Shown: piece after piece, positions 1 through 8,600 of the stretch
Layout: the number at the start of each line of letters is the position of its first letter
Numbering within the stretch: the stretch's first letter is position 1
NCBI GenBank assembly: GCA_902727855.1
Contig: CACVAS010000020.1
Span: 1-64,000 of the forward strand
Direction of reading: 5' to 3'
Source: an uncultured Sulfurovum sp.
Lineage (GTDB): Bacteria; Campylobacterota; Campylobacteria; Campylobacterales; Sulfurovaceae
DNA: 64,000 nt
Position numbers and translations under genes: made by a program
Notes under the pieces: model-generated
Databases searched by the model: none
What the model was told of the DNA's origin: nothing
What the model saw: the letters and a program-made list of their open reading frames with translations, nothing else

Positions 1-202
1 GCGTGGTCGAAGAAACTTAGTTGCATAGAACTTTCCCTTGATAGATATTTGTTGCTCTTAATAGTTCTATTTTAGCTAAATATCGGTTTTAAATGCATTA
101 TTCGAGGTTAATCAGAGGATTCTATTAAACTCTATATGGTAAAATACTCAGACAAAAAACTCTCGAAAACCTCTCTAGGTAAATAGGATTGAATGCAGCT
201 TT
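1..202. other. Window edge and tonB leader, no gene supported
   Basis: No convincing gene is visible. One forward frame is open from the window edge to a stop at 73-75 and another to a stop at 18-20; either could be the last codons of a gene lying outside, but neither can be identified. The rest is AT-rich leader of the tonB operon. A TAAAAT at 140-145 could be a -10 element, but no -35 match is seen. Confidence 0.4.
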
Positions 203-1006
203 ATGTTTGAACACCGTCATAGTATCTCATATATCCTCACCACACTTTTGTACCTAGGTATCATCTCCGGATATTATATCATTCAACAAAATACCATAAA
301 CAAAGTTGTTGAACCTACAGAAAAAAAGATACAAATTAATATCACACAGTTTATACCCCCTCCTCCAATGGAGCCCGTGGAAGAAATAGAAACAGTTGAA
401 GAAGTGGAACCACCAAAACCAGAACCACTGCCTGAACCTATTGTAGAGAAAAAACCTGAGCCACTTCCAATTAAAAAAATAGTGAAACCAAAAACAATTA
501 AAACAATCCCTATACTTAAACCTAGCCCCACGCCTATAAAAAAAGTAAAACCAACAGTTAAACCCAAAAAGAAGATCATCAAAAAAGTTAAAAAGAAAAA
601 ACCTAACAAGAAAAAAGTCAAAAAGAAAATCATTAAAAAAGTTAAACAGTCTACTAAAAGTACTAAGAAAAGTACGACTTCAACTATACATAAAAAAATG
701 AAACAACAAAACAGTGCTTCTAAAGCAAATGCACGTAATCTTTTTTATGCTAAGTTACGCAGTAAAATAAATAATAATAAGTCATACCCTCGTATGGCAA
801 AAAAAAGAGGTATGCAAGGGAAGGTAAATGTCTCTTTTAGACTTTTAAAAAATGGTCGTATTAAAAACCTGAAAATTACAGGCTCTTCATTGTTCAAAAA
901 GTCTGCAAGAAAAGCTGTTGAATCATCTTTCCCTGTTTCTGTCAAAAATATAGGTTTTTCTTTACCAGATAACGTTAATTTTAACATCAATTATCGTTTG
1001 CGTTAA
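203..1006 (+). CDS. tonB: TonB-family energy transducer
   Basis: This 267-residue protein has one N-terminal membrane segment (about residues 10-28), a long Pro/Lys/Glu-rich periplasmic spacer (about 45-165) and a C-terminal TonB fold (about 180-267) with the typical start of small residue, Tyr-Pro, and a basic run (SYPRMAKKRGMQGKV). TonB passes proton-motive-force energy from ExbB/ExbD to outer-membrane receptors for iron complexes or other ligands. The genes exbB and exbD follow 44 bases downstream on the same strand, which supports a dedicated TonB system rather than TolA. No clear Fur box was seen in the leader. The start at 203 is the first ATG, with a weak AGGA upstream; an ATT at 188 is possible. 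Confidence 0.85.
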   Translation: MFEHRHSISYILTTLLYLGIISGYYIIQQNTINKVVEPTEKKIQINITQFIPPPPMEPVEEIETVEEVEPPKPEPLPEPIVEKKPEPLPIKKIVKPKTIKTIPILKPSPTPIKKVKPTVKPKKKIIKKVKKKKPNKKKVKKKIIKKVKQSTKSTKKSTTSTIHKKMKQQNSASKANARNLFYAKLRSKINNNKSYPRMAKKRGMQGKVNVSFRLLKNGRIKNLKITGSSLFKKSARKAVESSFPVSVKNIGFSLPDNVNFNINYRLR

Positions 1007-1050
1007 GAAAATATACATATAATAACACTCATATATAAAGGATATAACCC

Positions 1051-1512
1051 ATGCCAATAGATCAAATAAAAGACATTATAGATTATGGAATCATCGGACT
1101 ACTCATCTTTCTCTCTTTTGTTACATTTGCATATGCCATTGAACGTATGCTCTTTTACCGAGGTGTCAATGTTAAAAAATACACCAACAAAACAGCACTT
1201 GAACTTGATTTGAGTAAACGTCTGCCAACGATTGCAAGTATTGGTTCTAACGCACCTTATATTGGACTACTAGGTACCGTACTTGCCATTATATTGACAT
1301 TTTATATCATTGGCGAGAAGCAAGACAGTATTAACCCTGGTGAGATTATGCAACACCTTGCACTTGCACTTAAAGCCACAGCAGCAGGACTCGTTGTAGC
1401 CATACCTGCAACGGTTATTTACAATGCTTTACTTACCAAAGTAGACACACTTCTAGCAAAATGGGAAATAGCGCAAGAGACACATAATAATAATGTCAAA
1501 CTAAACGGATAG
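1051..1512 (+). CDS. exbB: ExbB proton channel subunit (MotA/TolQ/ExbB family)
   Basis: This 153-residue inner-membrane protein has a first membrane segment at about 13-30 and two more at about 65-90 and 105-130. The conserved MotA/TolQ/ExbB core is present (APYIGLLGTVLAIILTFY, then HLALALKATAAGLVVAIPA). It forms the pentameric channel that, with ExbD, uses proton flow to drive TonB. It is short compared with enterobacterial ExbB but normal for the short ExbB forms common in Campylobacterota. An AAAGGA lies just ahead of the ATG. The gene is between tonB and exbD; exbD starts four bases after its stop, so the three are almost certainly one operon. Confidence 0.92.
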   Translation: MPIDQIKDIIDYGIIGLLIFLSFVTFAYAIERMLFYRGVNVKKYTNKTALELDLSKRLPTIASIGSNAPYIGLLGTVLAIILTFYIIGEKQDSINPGEIMQHLALALKATAAGLVVAIPATVIYNALLTKVDTLLAKWEIAQETHNNNVKLNG

Positions 1513-1516
1513 TTGT

Positions 1517-1894
1517 ATGAGAAGAGAACGTTTTGACAAGATGAATGTTGTTCCATTCATTGACATTGTCCTTGTTTTACTGGTTATTATCTTGGCAACA
1601 GCTACATTTGTGACTAACCAAAGTATCAAAGTAGATCTACCATCTGCCACCTCTAAGAAAGAAGAGAACAAAAAAAGTATCTATATCTCTGTTGATAAAG
1701 AGGGGAAATATTTTTATGACAAAGAAGAATTGACCCTTGAAATCATCAAAGAAAAACTCATGAAACTTGACCCTAAAAAAGATGTTATCTCTTTAAAAAT
1801 GGATAAAAGTTCTGCTTTTAGTTATTTTGTAGATGTCATAGATATTTTAAAAACCAAAGGGTTTGAAAATATATCTATCATTACGAAGAAGTAA
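1517..1894 (+). CDS. exbD: ExbD biopolymer transport protein
   Basis: This 125-residue protein has a short cytoplasmic N terminus, one membrane helix (about 11-31) and a periplasmic domain. The motif NVVPFIDIVLVLLVIIL near the N terminus contains the membrane Asp (D16) that carries protons in ExbD/TolR proteins. It is the stator partner of ExbB and contacts TonB in the periplasm. It starts four bases after the exbB stop and is the last gene of the tonB-exbB-exbD operon. A strong hairpin lies 32 bases downstream. A second ExbD/TolR family protein at 27019-27405 belongs to the Tol system, so this one is best assigned to TonB. Confidence 0.92.
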   Translation: MRRERFDKMNVVPFIDIVLVLLVIILATATFVTNQSIKVDLPSATSKKEENKKSIYISVDKEGKYFYDKEELTLEIIKEKLMKLDPKKDVISLKMDKSSAFSYFVDVIDILKTKGFENISIITKK

Positions 1895-1922
1895 TATCTC
1901 CGATTTATATCATTAATTACGT

Positions 1923-1997
1923 GTAGGGTGCTGTACCCCTACAGCACCAACACTATGGTTCAAAACAAAAGGTGTTGTCATGGGACAAACACCCTAC
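1923..1997. repeat. Small inverted-repeat element with two hairpins
   Basis: The 75-base stretch is bounded by GTAGGGTG (1923-1930) and its complement CACCCTAC (1990-1997). Inside, GGTGCTGTA/TACAGCACC (1927-1935 and 1940-1948) forms a perfect 9-bp hairpin with a four-base loop, and GGTGTTGTC pairs with GACAA-ACACC near 1970-1994. It lies between the converging exbD and thioredoxin genes and supplies the thioredoxin stop codon. It could act as a bidirectional terminator or be a short mobile REP/MITE-type repeat. Confidence 0.6.
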
Positions 1998-2311
1998 TCT
2001 GTCATCATCCCATAAGGACGTTTTAATTGCTCACTAAGCTGATGTAGACTCACTGAACGTCCCTCACGTGCAAACTCTCTACCATCCATAAATACAATCA
2101 TTGTAGGTACAGAAAGAACTTGAAAATGTAAAGCAATGTCTCTATGTTCCTCTGCATCTAAATATATCTGTTTAAGTTGTGAAAACTCCTCATCAAAAAG
2201 TGCTTTTACTTTAGGTCGAAGTGCATGGCAAACATTGCAATATTCTCCTGAGAAATATAGGAATACCCCTACTTCTTCTCTTATAATAGTTTGTAGTTCT
2301 TCTAATGTCAT
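1994..2311 (-). CDS. Thioredoxin-family protein
   Basis: This 105-residue single-domain protein has the thioredoxin fold order: N-terminal helix, the redox site CNVC (about C25-C28) after FLYFSGEY, and the cis-Pro segment VLSVPTMIVF. The CNVC pair is not the CGPC of classical TrxA, so it is more likely a specialised thiol oxidoreductase than the main thioredoxin. No signal peptide is seen, so it should be cytoplasmic. It begins nine bases after the cyclase-like gene, with an AAGGA ribosome binding site, so it is probably the last gene of the toxin-antitoxin operon. Its stop lies within an inverted-repeat element. Confidence 0.85.
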   Translation of the reverse strand: MTLEELQTIIREEVGVFLYFSGEYCNVCHALRPKVKALFDEEFSQLKQIYLDAEEHRDIALHFQVLSVPTMIVFMDGREFAREGRSVSLHQLSEQLKRPYGMMTE

Positions 2312-2320
2312 GTTTTTTCC

Positions 2321-3277
2321 TTATTTGTCTTTGATTTCATTAAGCCTATGTAGTAAATCATTATAATCTTCGCCACCTCGTTTTAGACATACTTGCATGT
2401 ATTCCAATGACCAAAAGTATTTATCATGATAGGAAAGACCTTTAGTCACTTGAAAATCTTTAATAAGACTTTCTATAATTTGATTTAAAAATTTTTTATT
2501 TTCATCTGTAGGAATGTATATCAAAAAGCCAACATAATCTAAAAATAATGGCATATCTTTTTCTAAAGATGTTTCATTCCAACTAAACATATATGGAACT
2601 GTTTTAATAAACTCGTCTTCACTTTTAATATTTAATGCTTCAAGTATGTTTGTATCAAGTACAACTCTTGGAAATTTAGCTTTACCCTCTAACTCATATG
2701 CTTTGATATATGCCTTACCTATAATTTGTTTTTTATTTTGACTAATATGTGTTGTTCCAGCTGAAATAGCACCTCTGAGCCAAACATTTTGACTAGCCAA
2801 ATATCTTTGTGACTTAACTACCACTTCACATAACTTTTCAAAAGCTGCTTTATTTAATACATTATGTAAATTAATCATTTCATTAACTGCTAAATAGATA
2901 TCTTTTTGAATTTCTTTTTTCTTCTTTATCTTTTTAAACTCATTAGTATCATTAAAGTATTTTTGTAAACTCTTAAATTGTTCCTCAGGCATATCACTAA
3001 AATCATATTTAATCATTTTCATAGTAATTATTATAGAATCACTTATAATTATATAGTCCAATTTAAATTGTCTATCAATTGCTAAATTAAGTTCAAACTC
3101 TTGAATAAGTTCTTCTCTTATTTTATTTAAACCAATCTCAATCATATAAAAATGAGAATTAATCGTTTGTAATTTACTTTCATTATCACTCATTACCAAT
3201 TCTCTAAAACCTAAAATATCTAAGAAGACTACAAAACTATCTACAAATTCTAACTTTTCAAAATCAAATTTTTTCAC
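2321..3277 (-). CDS. Protein with class III nucleotide-cyclase-like domain
   Basis: The function of this 318-residue protein is not established. It shows, in order, the hallmarks of a class III nucleotide cyclase catalytic domain: FLDILGFREL (D20, like the first metal Asp in D-x-x-G-F), IIISDSIII (D80, like the second metal Asp), WLRGAISAGTTH (about 166-177, like the RxGI-x-G strand), and IIGKAYIKAYELE (like the V-N-x-A-x-R-x-E helix). The C-terminal third is not recognised. No membrane segment or signal peptide is seen. It starts at a GTG whose G is the last base of the toxin stop (TAGTG), so it is translationally coupled to the MazF-like gene. Whether it makes a cyclic nucleotide or only shares the fold cannot be told here. 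Confidence 0.6.
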   Translation of the reverse strand: MKKFDFEKLEFVDSFVVFLDILGFRELVMSDNESKLQTINSHFYMIEIGLNKIREELIQEFELNLAIDRQFKLDYIIISDSIIITMKMIKYDFSDMPEEQFKSLQKYFNDTNEFKKIKKKKEIQKDIYLAVNEMINLHNVLNKAAFEKLCEVVVKSQRYLASQNVWLRGAISAGTTHISQNKKQIIGKAYIKAYELEGKAKFPRVVLDTNILEALNIKSEDEFIKTVPYMFSWNETSLEKDMPLFLDYVGFLIYIPTDENKKFLNQIIESLIKDFQVTKGLSYHDKYFWSLEYMQVCLKRGGEDYNDLLHRLNEIKDK

Positions 3278-3603
3278 TACTTAAACCTCATACAAAGCAC
3301 ATCAATCACTCTTCGCTTTAACGTGTCATCTAAACCTAAAATTTTTTTATCTAACCTCTGCTTAGAAATAGTTCTAACCTGATGACAAAGTAAAATAGCC
3401 TCTTTACCATTCAAATGTATCAATACTTCATTAGGATAAATTTTTCTTCCTTTTTTACGTGAAGTAATGGGGATAACAGTCACTATGTCCATTTGATTTT
3501 CTATATCATTAGAAATAACAAGTACAGGTCTATGTCCTGCTTGTTCCCTACCTACTGTTGGGTTTAAGTTTGCCCAGTAAATGTTAAAGTGCATTATCTT
3601 CAC
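3277..3603 (-). CDS. MazF/PemK-like toxin endoribonuclease
   Basis: This 108-residue protein matches the MazF/PemK/Kid fold: the first strand IYWANLNPTVG is followed by GREQAGHRPVLVIS, which is the conserved loop carrying the catalytic Arg, and then by VTVIPITS. Members cleave mRNA at short sequences and arrest growth unless bound by antitoxin. The gene overlaps the antitoxin gene by 20 bases and its stop overlaps the next start by one base, so translation of all three is linked. The start could be the GTG at 3603 or the ATG at 3594. Family assignment is secure; cleavage specificity is unknown. Confidence 0.88.
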   Translation of the reverse strand: MKIMHFNIYWANLNPTVGREQAGHRPVLVISNDIENQMDIVTVIPITSRKKGRKIYPNEVLIHLNGKEAILLCHQVRTISKQRLDKKILGLDDTLKRRVIDVLCMRFK

Positions 3604-3832
3604 TATCTGCGAACTTAAAATCTTCTTGTATTTCTTCTATATCATCTAATACTATTGGATCATTAGCCATAGCTTCTATCTGTTTGCGGTAGTTTTCTTT
3701 TTGCATGATAACTATAGTTTTTTGTAATGAATTAGATACTAGATCAGAAAAGTTTTTAAAATGATCAAGTATTCCTTCTTCTTTTAACTGAGAAAAAAGC
3801 TGTTCATCTATAGAGATAGTCTTTCTAAGCAT
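3584..3832 (-). CDS. Antitoxin of MazF-like toxin (ribbon-helix-helix type)
   Basis: This 82-residue protein begins MLRKTISIDEQLFSQLK, a short beta strand and helix typical of ribbon-helix-helix DNA-binding antitoxins, and ends in an acidic tail (about 60-82) of the kind that wraps the toxin. It should bind its own promoter and neutralise the toxin encoded immediately downstream. An AAGGA sits before the ATG. Upstream, a consensus-like promoter and a 7-bp inverted repeat provide an autoregulatory site. The antitoxin family is not recognised more precisely. Confidence 0.8.
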   Translation of the reverse strand: MLRKTISIDEQLFSQLKEEGILDHFKNFSDLVSNSLQKTIVIMQKENYRKQIEAMANDPIVLDDIEEIQEDFKFADSEDNAL

Positions 3833-3847
3833 AGTAAATTCCTTTTA

Positions 3848-3895
3848 GTATGATTATTTATCATACATAATATCATACTTTTTAGCACAAGTCAA
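3848..3895 (-). promoter_or_regulatory. Promoter and palindromic operator of the toxin-antitoxin-cyclase operon
   Basis: Read on the minus strand, TTGACT (3895-3890), a 17-base spacer and TATTAT (3872-3867) form a good sigma-70 promoter. Directly after the -10 box is GTATGAT-AAATA-ATCATAC (3866-3848), a perfect 7-bp inverted repeat. Its position over the start site fits autorepression by the antitoxin. Confidence 0.7.
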
Positions 3896-3897
3896 TA

Positions 3898-5328
3898 TTA
3901 TGAACTACAACTCAATCTCTGATTTTTAAACTCTTGAGGTGTAGCTTTAGACCATCTTTCAAATGTAACATGTTCATCAAATGGTTTTTTTGCGATGGTA
4001 AACAAGTCATCTACCATAGAGTAGTCTCCACTTTCTGCAGCATCTATAGCTTCTTCAAGCATATAGTTTTTAAGTACATACTTAGGATTAGATGTAAGCA
4101 TCTGTTTTTTACGTTCTATTTTATCTAGATTCTCCGTGCGTGTATCATATCTATCAAGCCATAGATTCATAGGTTCATGGTAGAGCCCCGTTGAGAGTAA
4201 AGCTTCTCTTTCTCCTTCATAATGGCTCAATGTTCTCATAAAAAGTGTATAGTCCACATGAAGTAGTTCGAGCATATCAAACATATCATCTATAAGTTCA
4301 GGGTCACCTTCCATGGTACCTTCAAACCCAAGTTTTTTACACATATAGTAATGAAAATATCGCGTATATATTTTATCATACATCATTAGTGCTTTTTGCA
4401 TTTTATCTATAGTTGTAAGAGGGGTAAGTGCCATCATGAGTCGTTCTAAGTTCCACTTTGCAACACTTGGCTGATTTTCAAAACTGTAACGCCCTTGCTC
4501 ATCTGTATGATTACACACGTAATCGTGTTTAAAATCATCTAAAAAGGCGTAAGGTCCATAGTCTATCGTTAGCCCAGCTATAGACATATTGTCAGTATTC
4601 ATCACACCATGGTTAAACCCTACGGACATCCATTGTGCCATAAGCCTAGCAGTTATAACCACTACATCATTAAACAGTCTAGTGTATTTGTCTTCTTTTC
4701 CACTTATATGCGCAAAACTCTCTTCTATCACATAATCAGCTAATGCTTTTAGTTCATCTTTCATACCTTGAGATGCAAAATATTCAAAGGTACCAAAACG
4801 TACCCATGAAGTACTTACACGGCAAACTATTGCAGCTTTTTCTATGCTTTCACGTCTTACATCATGTTCTGAACCAATGAGACCTAAACAAAGTGTCGTA
4901 GGGATGCTAAGTGCTTGCATTGCTTCCGACAAAAGATACTCACGTATGCTTGAACGAAGTACTGCACGTCCATCACCATGACGAGAGTATAATGTCTCTC
5001 CTGCACCTTTGAGCTGTAGATGGTAGGTTCCAATTGTTCCTATATTGATCACTCTACCATCACCAAGACGTGGTACAAAATGTCCAAACTGATGCCCAGC
5101 ATAACACATTGAAAAGATATCGGAACCTTCTAAACTATACTCACTATTGAGTAAATTTACAAAAGTATCTGTTTCAATTTCTTCTGTGTCTATATTGAGT
5201 ACTTTAGCCACATTGGTATTGGCATGTATCAAATGTGGATTTGTTAATGGTGTTGCAACACTTTTGTCGTAACAAGCAGACGGAAGGTTTAAATAGGGGT
5301 TAGTTACAATTAGTTCATTTAATTTCAT
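3898..5328 (-). CDS. selO: Protein adenylyltransferase SelO (YdiU/UPF0061)
   Basis: SelO is a pseudokinase-fold enzyme that transfers AMP to Ser/Thr/Tyr of target proteins and has been linked to oxidative stress. The 476-residue length is normal for the family. The N-terminal block MCYAGHQFGHFVPRLGDGR, the nucleotide-binding LQLKGAGETLYSRHGDGR and the metal-binding region NHGVMNTDNMSI...DYGPY are all present. The protein ends CSS; eukaryotic SelO carries selenocysteine at this third-from-last place, and many bacterial forms have Cys there. Single gene, divergent from the riboswitch-controlled surface protein and downstream of no obvious partner. Confidence 0.95.
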   Translation of the reverse strand: MKLNELIVTNPYLNLPSACYDKSVATPLTNPHLIHANTNVAKVLNIDTEEIETDTFVNLLNSEYSLEGSDIFSMCYAGHQFGHFVPRLGDGRVINIGTIGTYHLQLKGAGETLYSRHGDGRAVLRSSIREYLLSEAMQALSIPTTLCLGLIGSEHDVRRESIEKAAIVCRVSTSWVRFGTFEYFASQGMKDELKALADYVIEESFAHISGKEDKYTRLFNDVVVITARLMAQWMSVGFNHGVMNTDNMSIAGLTIDYGPYAFLDDFKHDYVCNHTDEQGRYSFENQPSVAKWNLERLMMALTPLTTIDKMQKALMMYDKIYTRYFHYYMCKKLGFEGTMEGDPELIDDMFDMLELLHVDYTLFMRTLSHYEGEREALLSTGLYHEPMNLWLDRYDTRTENLDKIERKKQMLTSNPKYVLKNYMLEEAIDAAESGDYSMVDDLFTIAKKPFDEHVTFERWSKATPQEFKNQRLSCSS

Positions 5329-5504
5329 ACAAAAACAATAACCAAAAAAACTTTATATATGATTATATTTATTGATTTATGCTTCATAATATTAAAGGAA
5401 AACACCAGTCTTAATATTTTTTTTTAAGTTTATTATAGCTTATATTAAGATAGTATTTTAATACATACCATTAGGAATATATCGAAATTCGTATTATTAT
5501 GAAT

Positions 5505-5580
5505 AACAAAGCTAAACTTACCGTGAGGTGAGGACAGAAAGCTATGGGTCTTTAATCATTTAAAGATTGCCAAGCTACTA
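5505..5580 (+). ncRNA. GEMM-I type cyclic-dinucleotide riboswitch (copy 1)
   Basis: The RNA shows the GEMM core: GCUAAAC, then the P2 stem CUUACC-GUGA-GGUGAG closed by a GNRA loop (5515-5530), then GGACAGAAAGCUAUGGG, then P3 (UCUUUAA pairing UUAAAGA), then AUUGCC. GEMM-I aptamers bind cyclic di-GMP, with a known subset binding 3',3'-cGAMP. A TATTAT at 5492-5497 would start transcription just before the aptamer. The aptamer ends 31 bases before the ATG at 5612; no terminator hairpin is visible between, so control may be at translation. A related copy lies at 25955-26024 on the other strand. Confidence 0.85.
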
Positions 5581-5611
5581 TCAAACATACAAACAATTAA
5601 GGATTAAATTA

Positions 5612-8600
5612 ATGCACACACTGCTACAAAAATCATTTTTTTTCACACTCGCTTTTTCAACACTCATTTACGCGAACATCACAGGAACCGTCTATACTGA
5701 CTTTAATCTTAATGGTGTTAAAGATAGCAATGATGTCACACTGAAAAATGTGCCAGTATCTGCTACGTGTGAGGATGGAAATACCTATAATACACTCACT
5801 GATAATAACGGACTTTATACGCTCTCTGGATTTCCATTAGGAGAGTATTGTCGTATAGAGGCAGACCCAAGTAGTCAAGATTTAAGTTCTTCTTCTAACA
5901 GTGCTGGTTCTGCACCATTGGTAGAAAGAGTGCTTGATGGTACCAGTAGCCATGACATTTCTGTTGCTTCTTCAGGGACTTATTGTCAAGAGAATCCGGA
6001 TGTCATTGCTGCAGCTGTTCCAGTGTTAACAACATTCAACAGTTTCACGATAGAACTTCCAGATAACTATCCTACACTTCTACAAATAGCTCAACCAACA
6101 GGCAATACAATTAATGGGCAAGGAACTATAGATAACCGTGACATAAGAAGTTACTTTACTGATACTGGTGCTACATGGGGATTAGCCTATAAAAGGGACA
6201 CAGAAGATACCTTTATGGCTGCATCTATCAAAAGCTATGCCAATTTTGGTTCAGGTGGTGTAGGTGCCATTTATAAAGTAGATGCATCTAATAACATTTC
6301 ACTGTTTACAACCATTCCATATGTCGCTAGCACTGCTCTAAATGCATATATTAATGATACACCAAGAGATGTGGTTGCATTTTATGATGATGATCCTATT
6401 TATCCTTATATGGCTAGAGAAGGATTGGCAGATATAGATATCAGTGAAGATTACAAAACACTCTATGCTTTAAATATGCATACTAAATCTATAGTAGAGA
6501 TAGATACAACCAGTGGTGCTATACTCAAGACTACACAATTGCCAAACCCTTATGGTGTTTCTATCTGTCCAAGCGCAGATGTACGTCCATGGGCATTGAC
6601 AGTCAAAGGAAACAATGTTTATGTGGGGTCAATATGTGAAAGTAAAGTCTCTGATGGAGTAGGTGCATCTATACAAAAATACAATGGTGCTATTGTACAA
6701 GAAGTTGCACGAAATAATACATTAGACTACTTAAGACCTCAATACCAAAACCCTACCACAGAGGCAGCTGATAAATACAACTTCCAATCATGGCCAGCTG
6801 CAGGATTAGAAGGTATAGGAGGTATTACACCTATCTTAACAGATTTGTCATTTACTCCTAATGGTGACTTGGTTTTAGCCTACACCAACAGATCTGCTTT
6901 CATGCGTCGTGGTGGAGCTTTAAAATATCGTATTCTCGGTGGAGATATTAGAAAAATGTGTCTGAATAATGATGGCAGCTATACCGATGAAAGTACTATA
7001 GCACGACCAACCTCATGTAGTTCCAATACAGTCACTTACACAGGAAATACGGATGTCTATAATGAGTTTTATCTAGGAGACTTTATTGGTACAAACTATG
7101 GAGAAGATGCTCACCCTGAAGCAGTCACAGGTGCATTGGCTCAAGCACCTGGCGTGCCTTATGTTGTTGCAGATATGGTTGATGGTACCGAACTTGATGA
7201 ACCAGGTGCTATAGTACAATTCTCTCACACTACAGGGGAAAAATTAGGGACTCAAGCCCTCTTAAAATCTAGTACTAATAATTCAGCAGAAGCTGCTGTT
7301 TTTGGTGGAAAAGCAGGAGGGCTAGGTGACATTGAACTTATGTGTGATCCTGCACCTATTGAAGTAGGAAACTATGTTTGGGTTGATTTAAATGAAAATG
7401 GTATCCAAGATCCTAATGAAACACCCATAGCCGGTGTGGATGTTACGCTCTGGGATGGAAATACACAAATAGCTACAACAACTACTGATAGTACAGGACA
7501 TTACTACTTTGGTGGTATAACTAATAGTGACCTTATTAAAAGCCATCATAACTATATAGTCAAAATAGCCAACTCTCAACCACAAATTACCACTGCAACG
7601 ACATCTAATCCGAATGACCCTTCTGATGATATTAGGGATAATGATGCACAAGATACAGGTGCCAGTTTAGAAATTGCATTTCAAACATCTGCCAATAATG
7701 ACCACTCGCTTGACTTCGGAATTGTACCAGTGAAAATTGGAAATAGAGTATGGATAGAAGATGACAAAGATGGTGATGCAAGCACAGGGAATATTACCCC
7801 TGTCATTGGTACAACTGTCACTGCCACATGTAATGGTATAGACTATACTGGTGTCACTGACAATAATGGACTCTATGAAATCTTGGTACCTGCAAACGTC
7901 ACTTGTACTGTCAAAACAGATACCCCATGTAGTGTTATGCCAGAGATATATTCTAATGACACTACCGTCACAGATACAAGTTCGGAAAATGATAAGTCAC
8001 ATGATGCCACAGGAACAACTGTCTCTGTAGGAAAAATAGACAATATGACTTTGGATTTTGGATGCACCGAAATTACCGAGGTAAAAATTGGAAATAGAGT
8101 ATGGTTAGAAGATGACAGCGATGGTGATGCAAGCACAGGGACTATTACTCCTGTCGTTGGTACAACTGTCACTGCTACATGTAATGGTATAGACTATACT
8201 GATATCACTGATAATAATGGACTTTATGAAATCTTGGTACCTGTAAACGTCACTTGTACTGTGAAAACAAATACCCCATGTAACATCATGCCAGAAGTCT
8301 ATTCTAATGACACTACCGTCACAGATACAAGCTCTGAAAATGACAAGTCACATGATGCCACAGGAACAAGCGTCTCCGTTAGTACAATTGACAATATGAC
8401 TTTAGATTTTGGATGTACCGACATTCCTGAGGTATTTGATCTTGCTCTTACGAAAGAACTTAAAGTAAACAGAACATACAGCCCAGGAGAAAATGTTACC
8501 TTTACATTGACTGTCTATAATCAAGGTACTCTTGATGCTAGTAATATACAAATTAGTGATTACATCCCTGCAGGGCTAGAGCTAAATGATGCACAATGGA

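Noticed and set aside
283-633. Antisense open frame over tonB rich in Phe, Gly and Ser
   Set aside because: It is the mirror of the Lys/Pro-rich spacer of TonB; low-complexity composition keeps the opposite strand open. The same holds for the frames opposite tolA (26388-26765) and the NlpC/P60 rod (53171-53716).
5567-5611. TTG start 15 codons upstream for the surface protein gene
   Set aside because: It lies within the riboswitch aptamer, gives no signal peptide at the N terminus and lacks a ribosome binding site; ATG 5612 has TAAGGA eight bases upstream.
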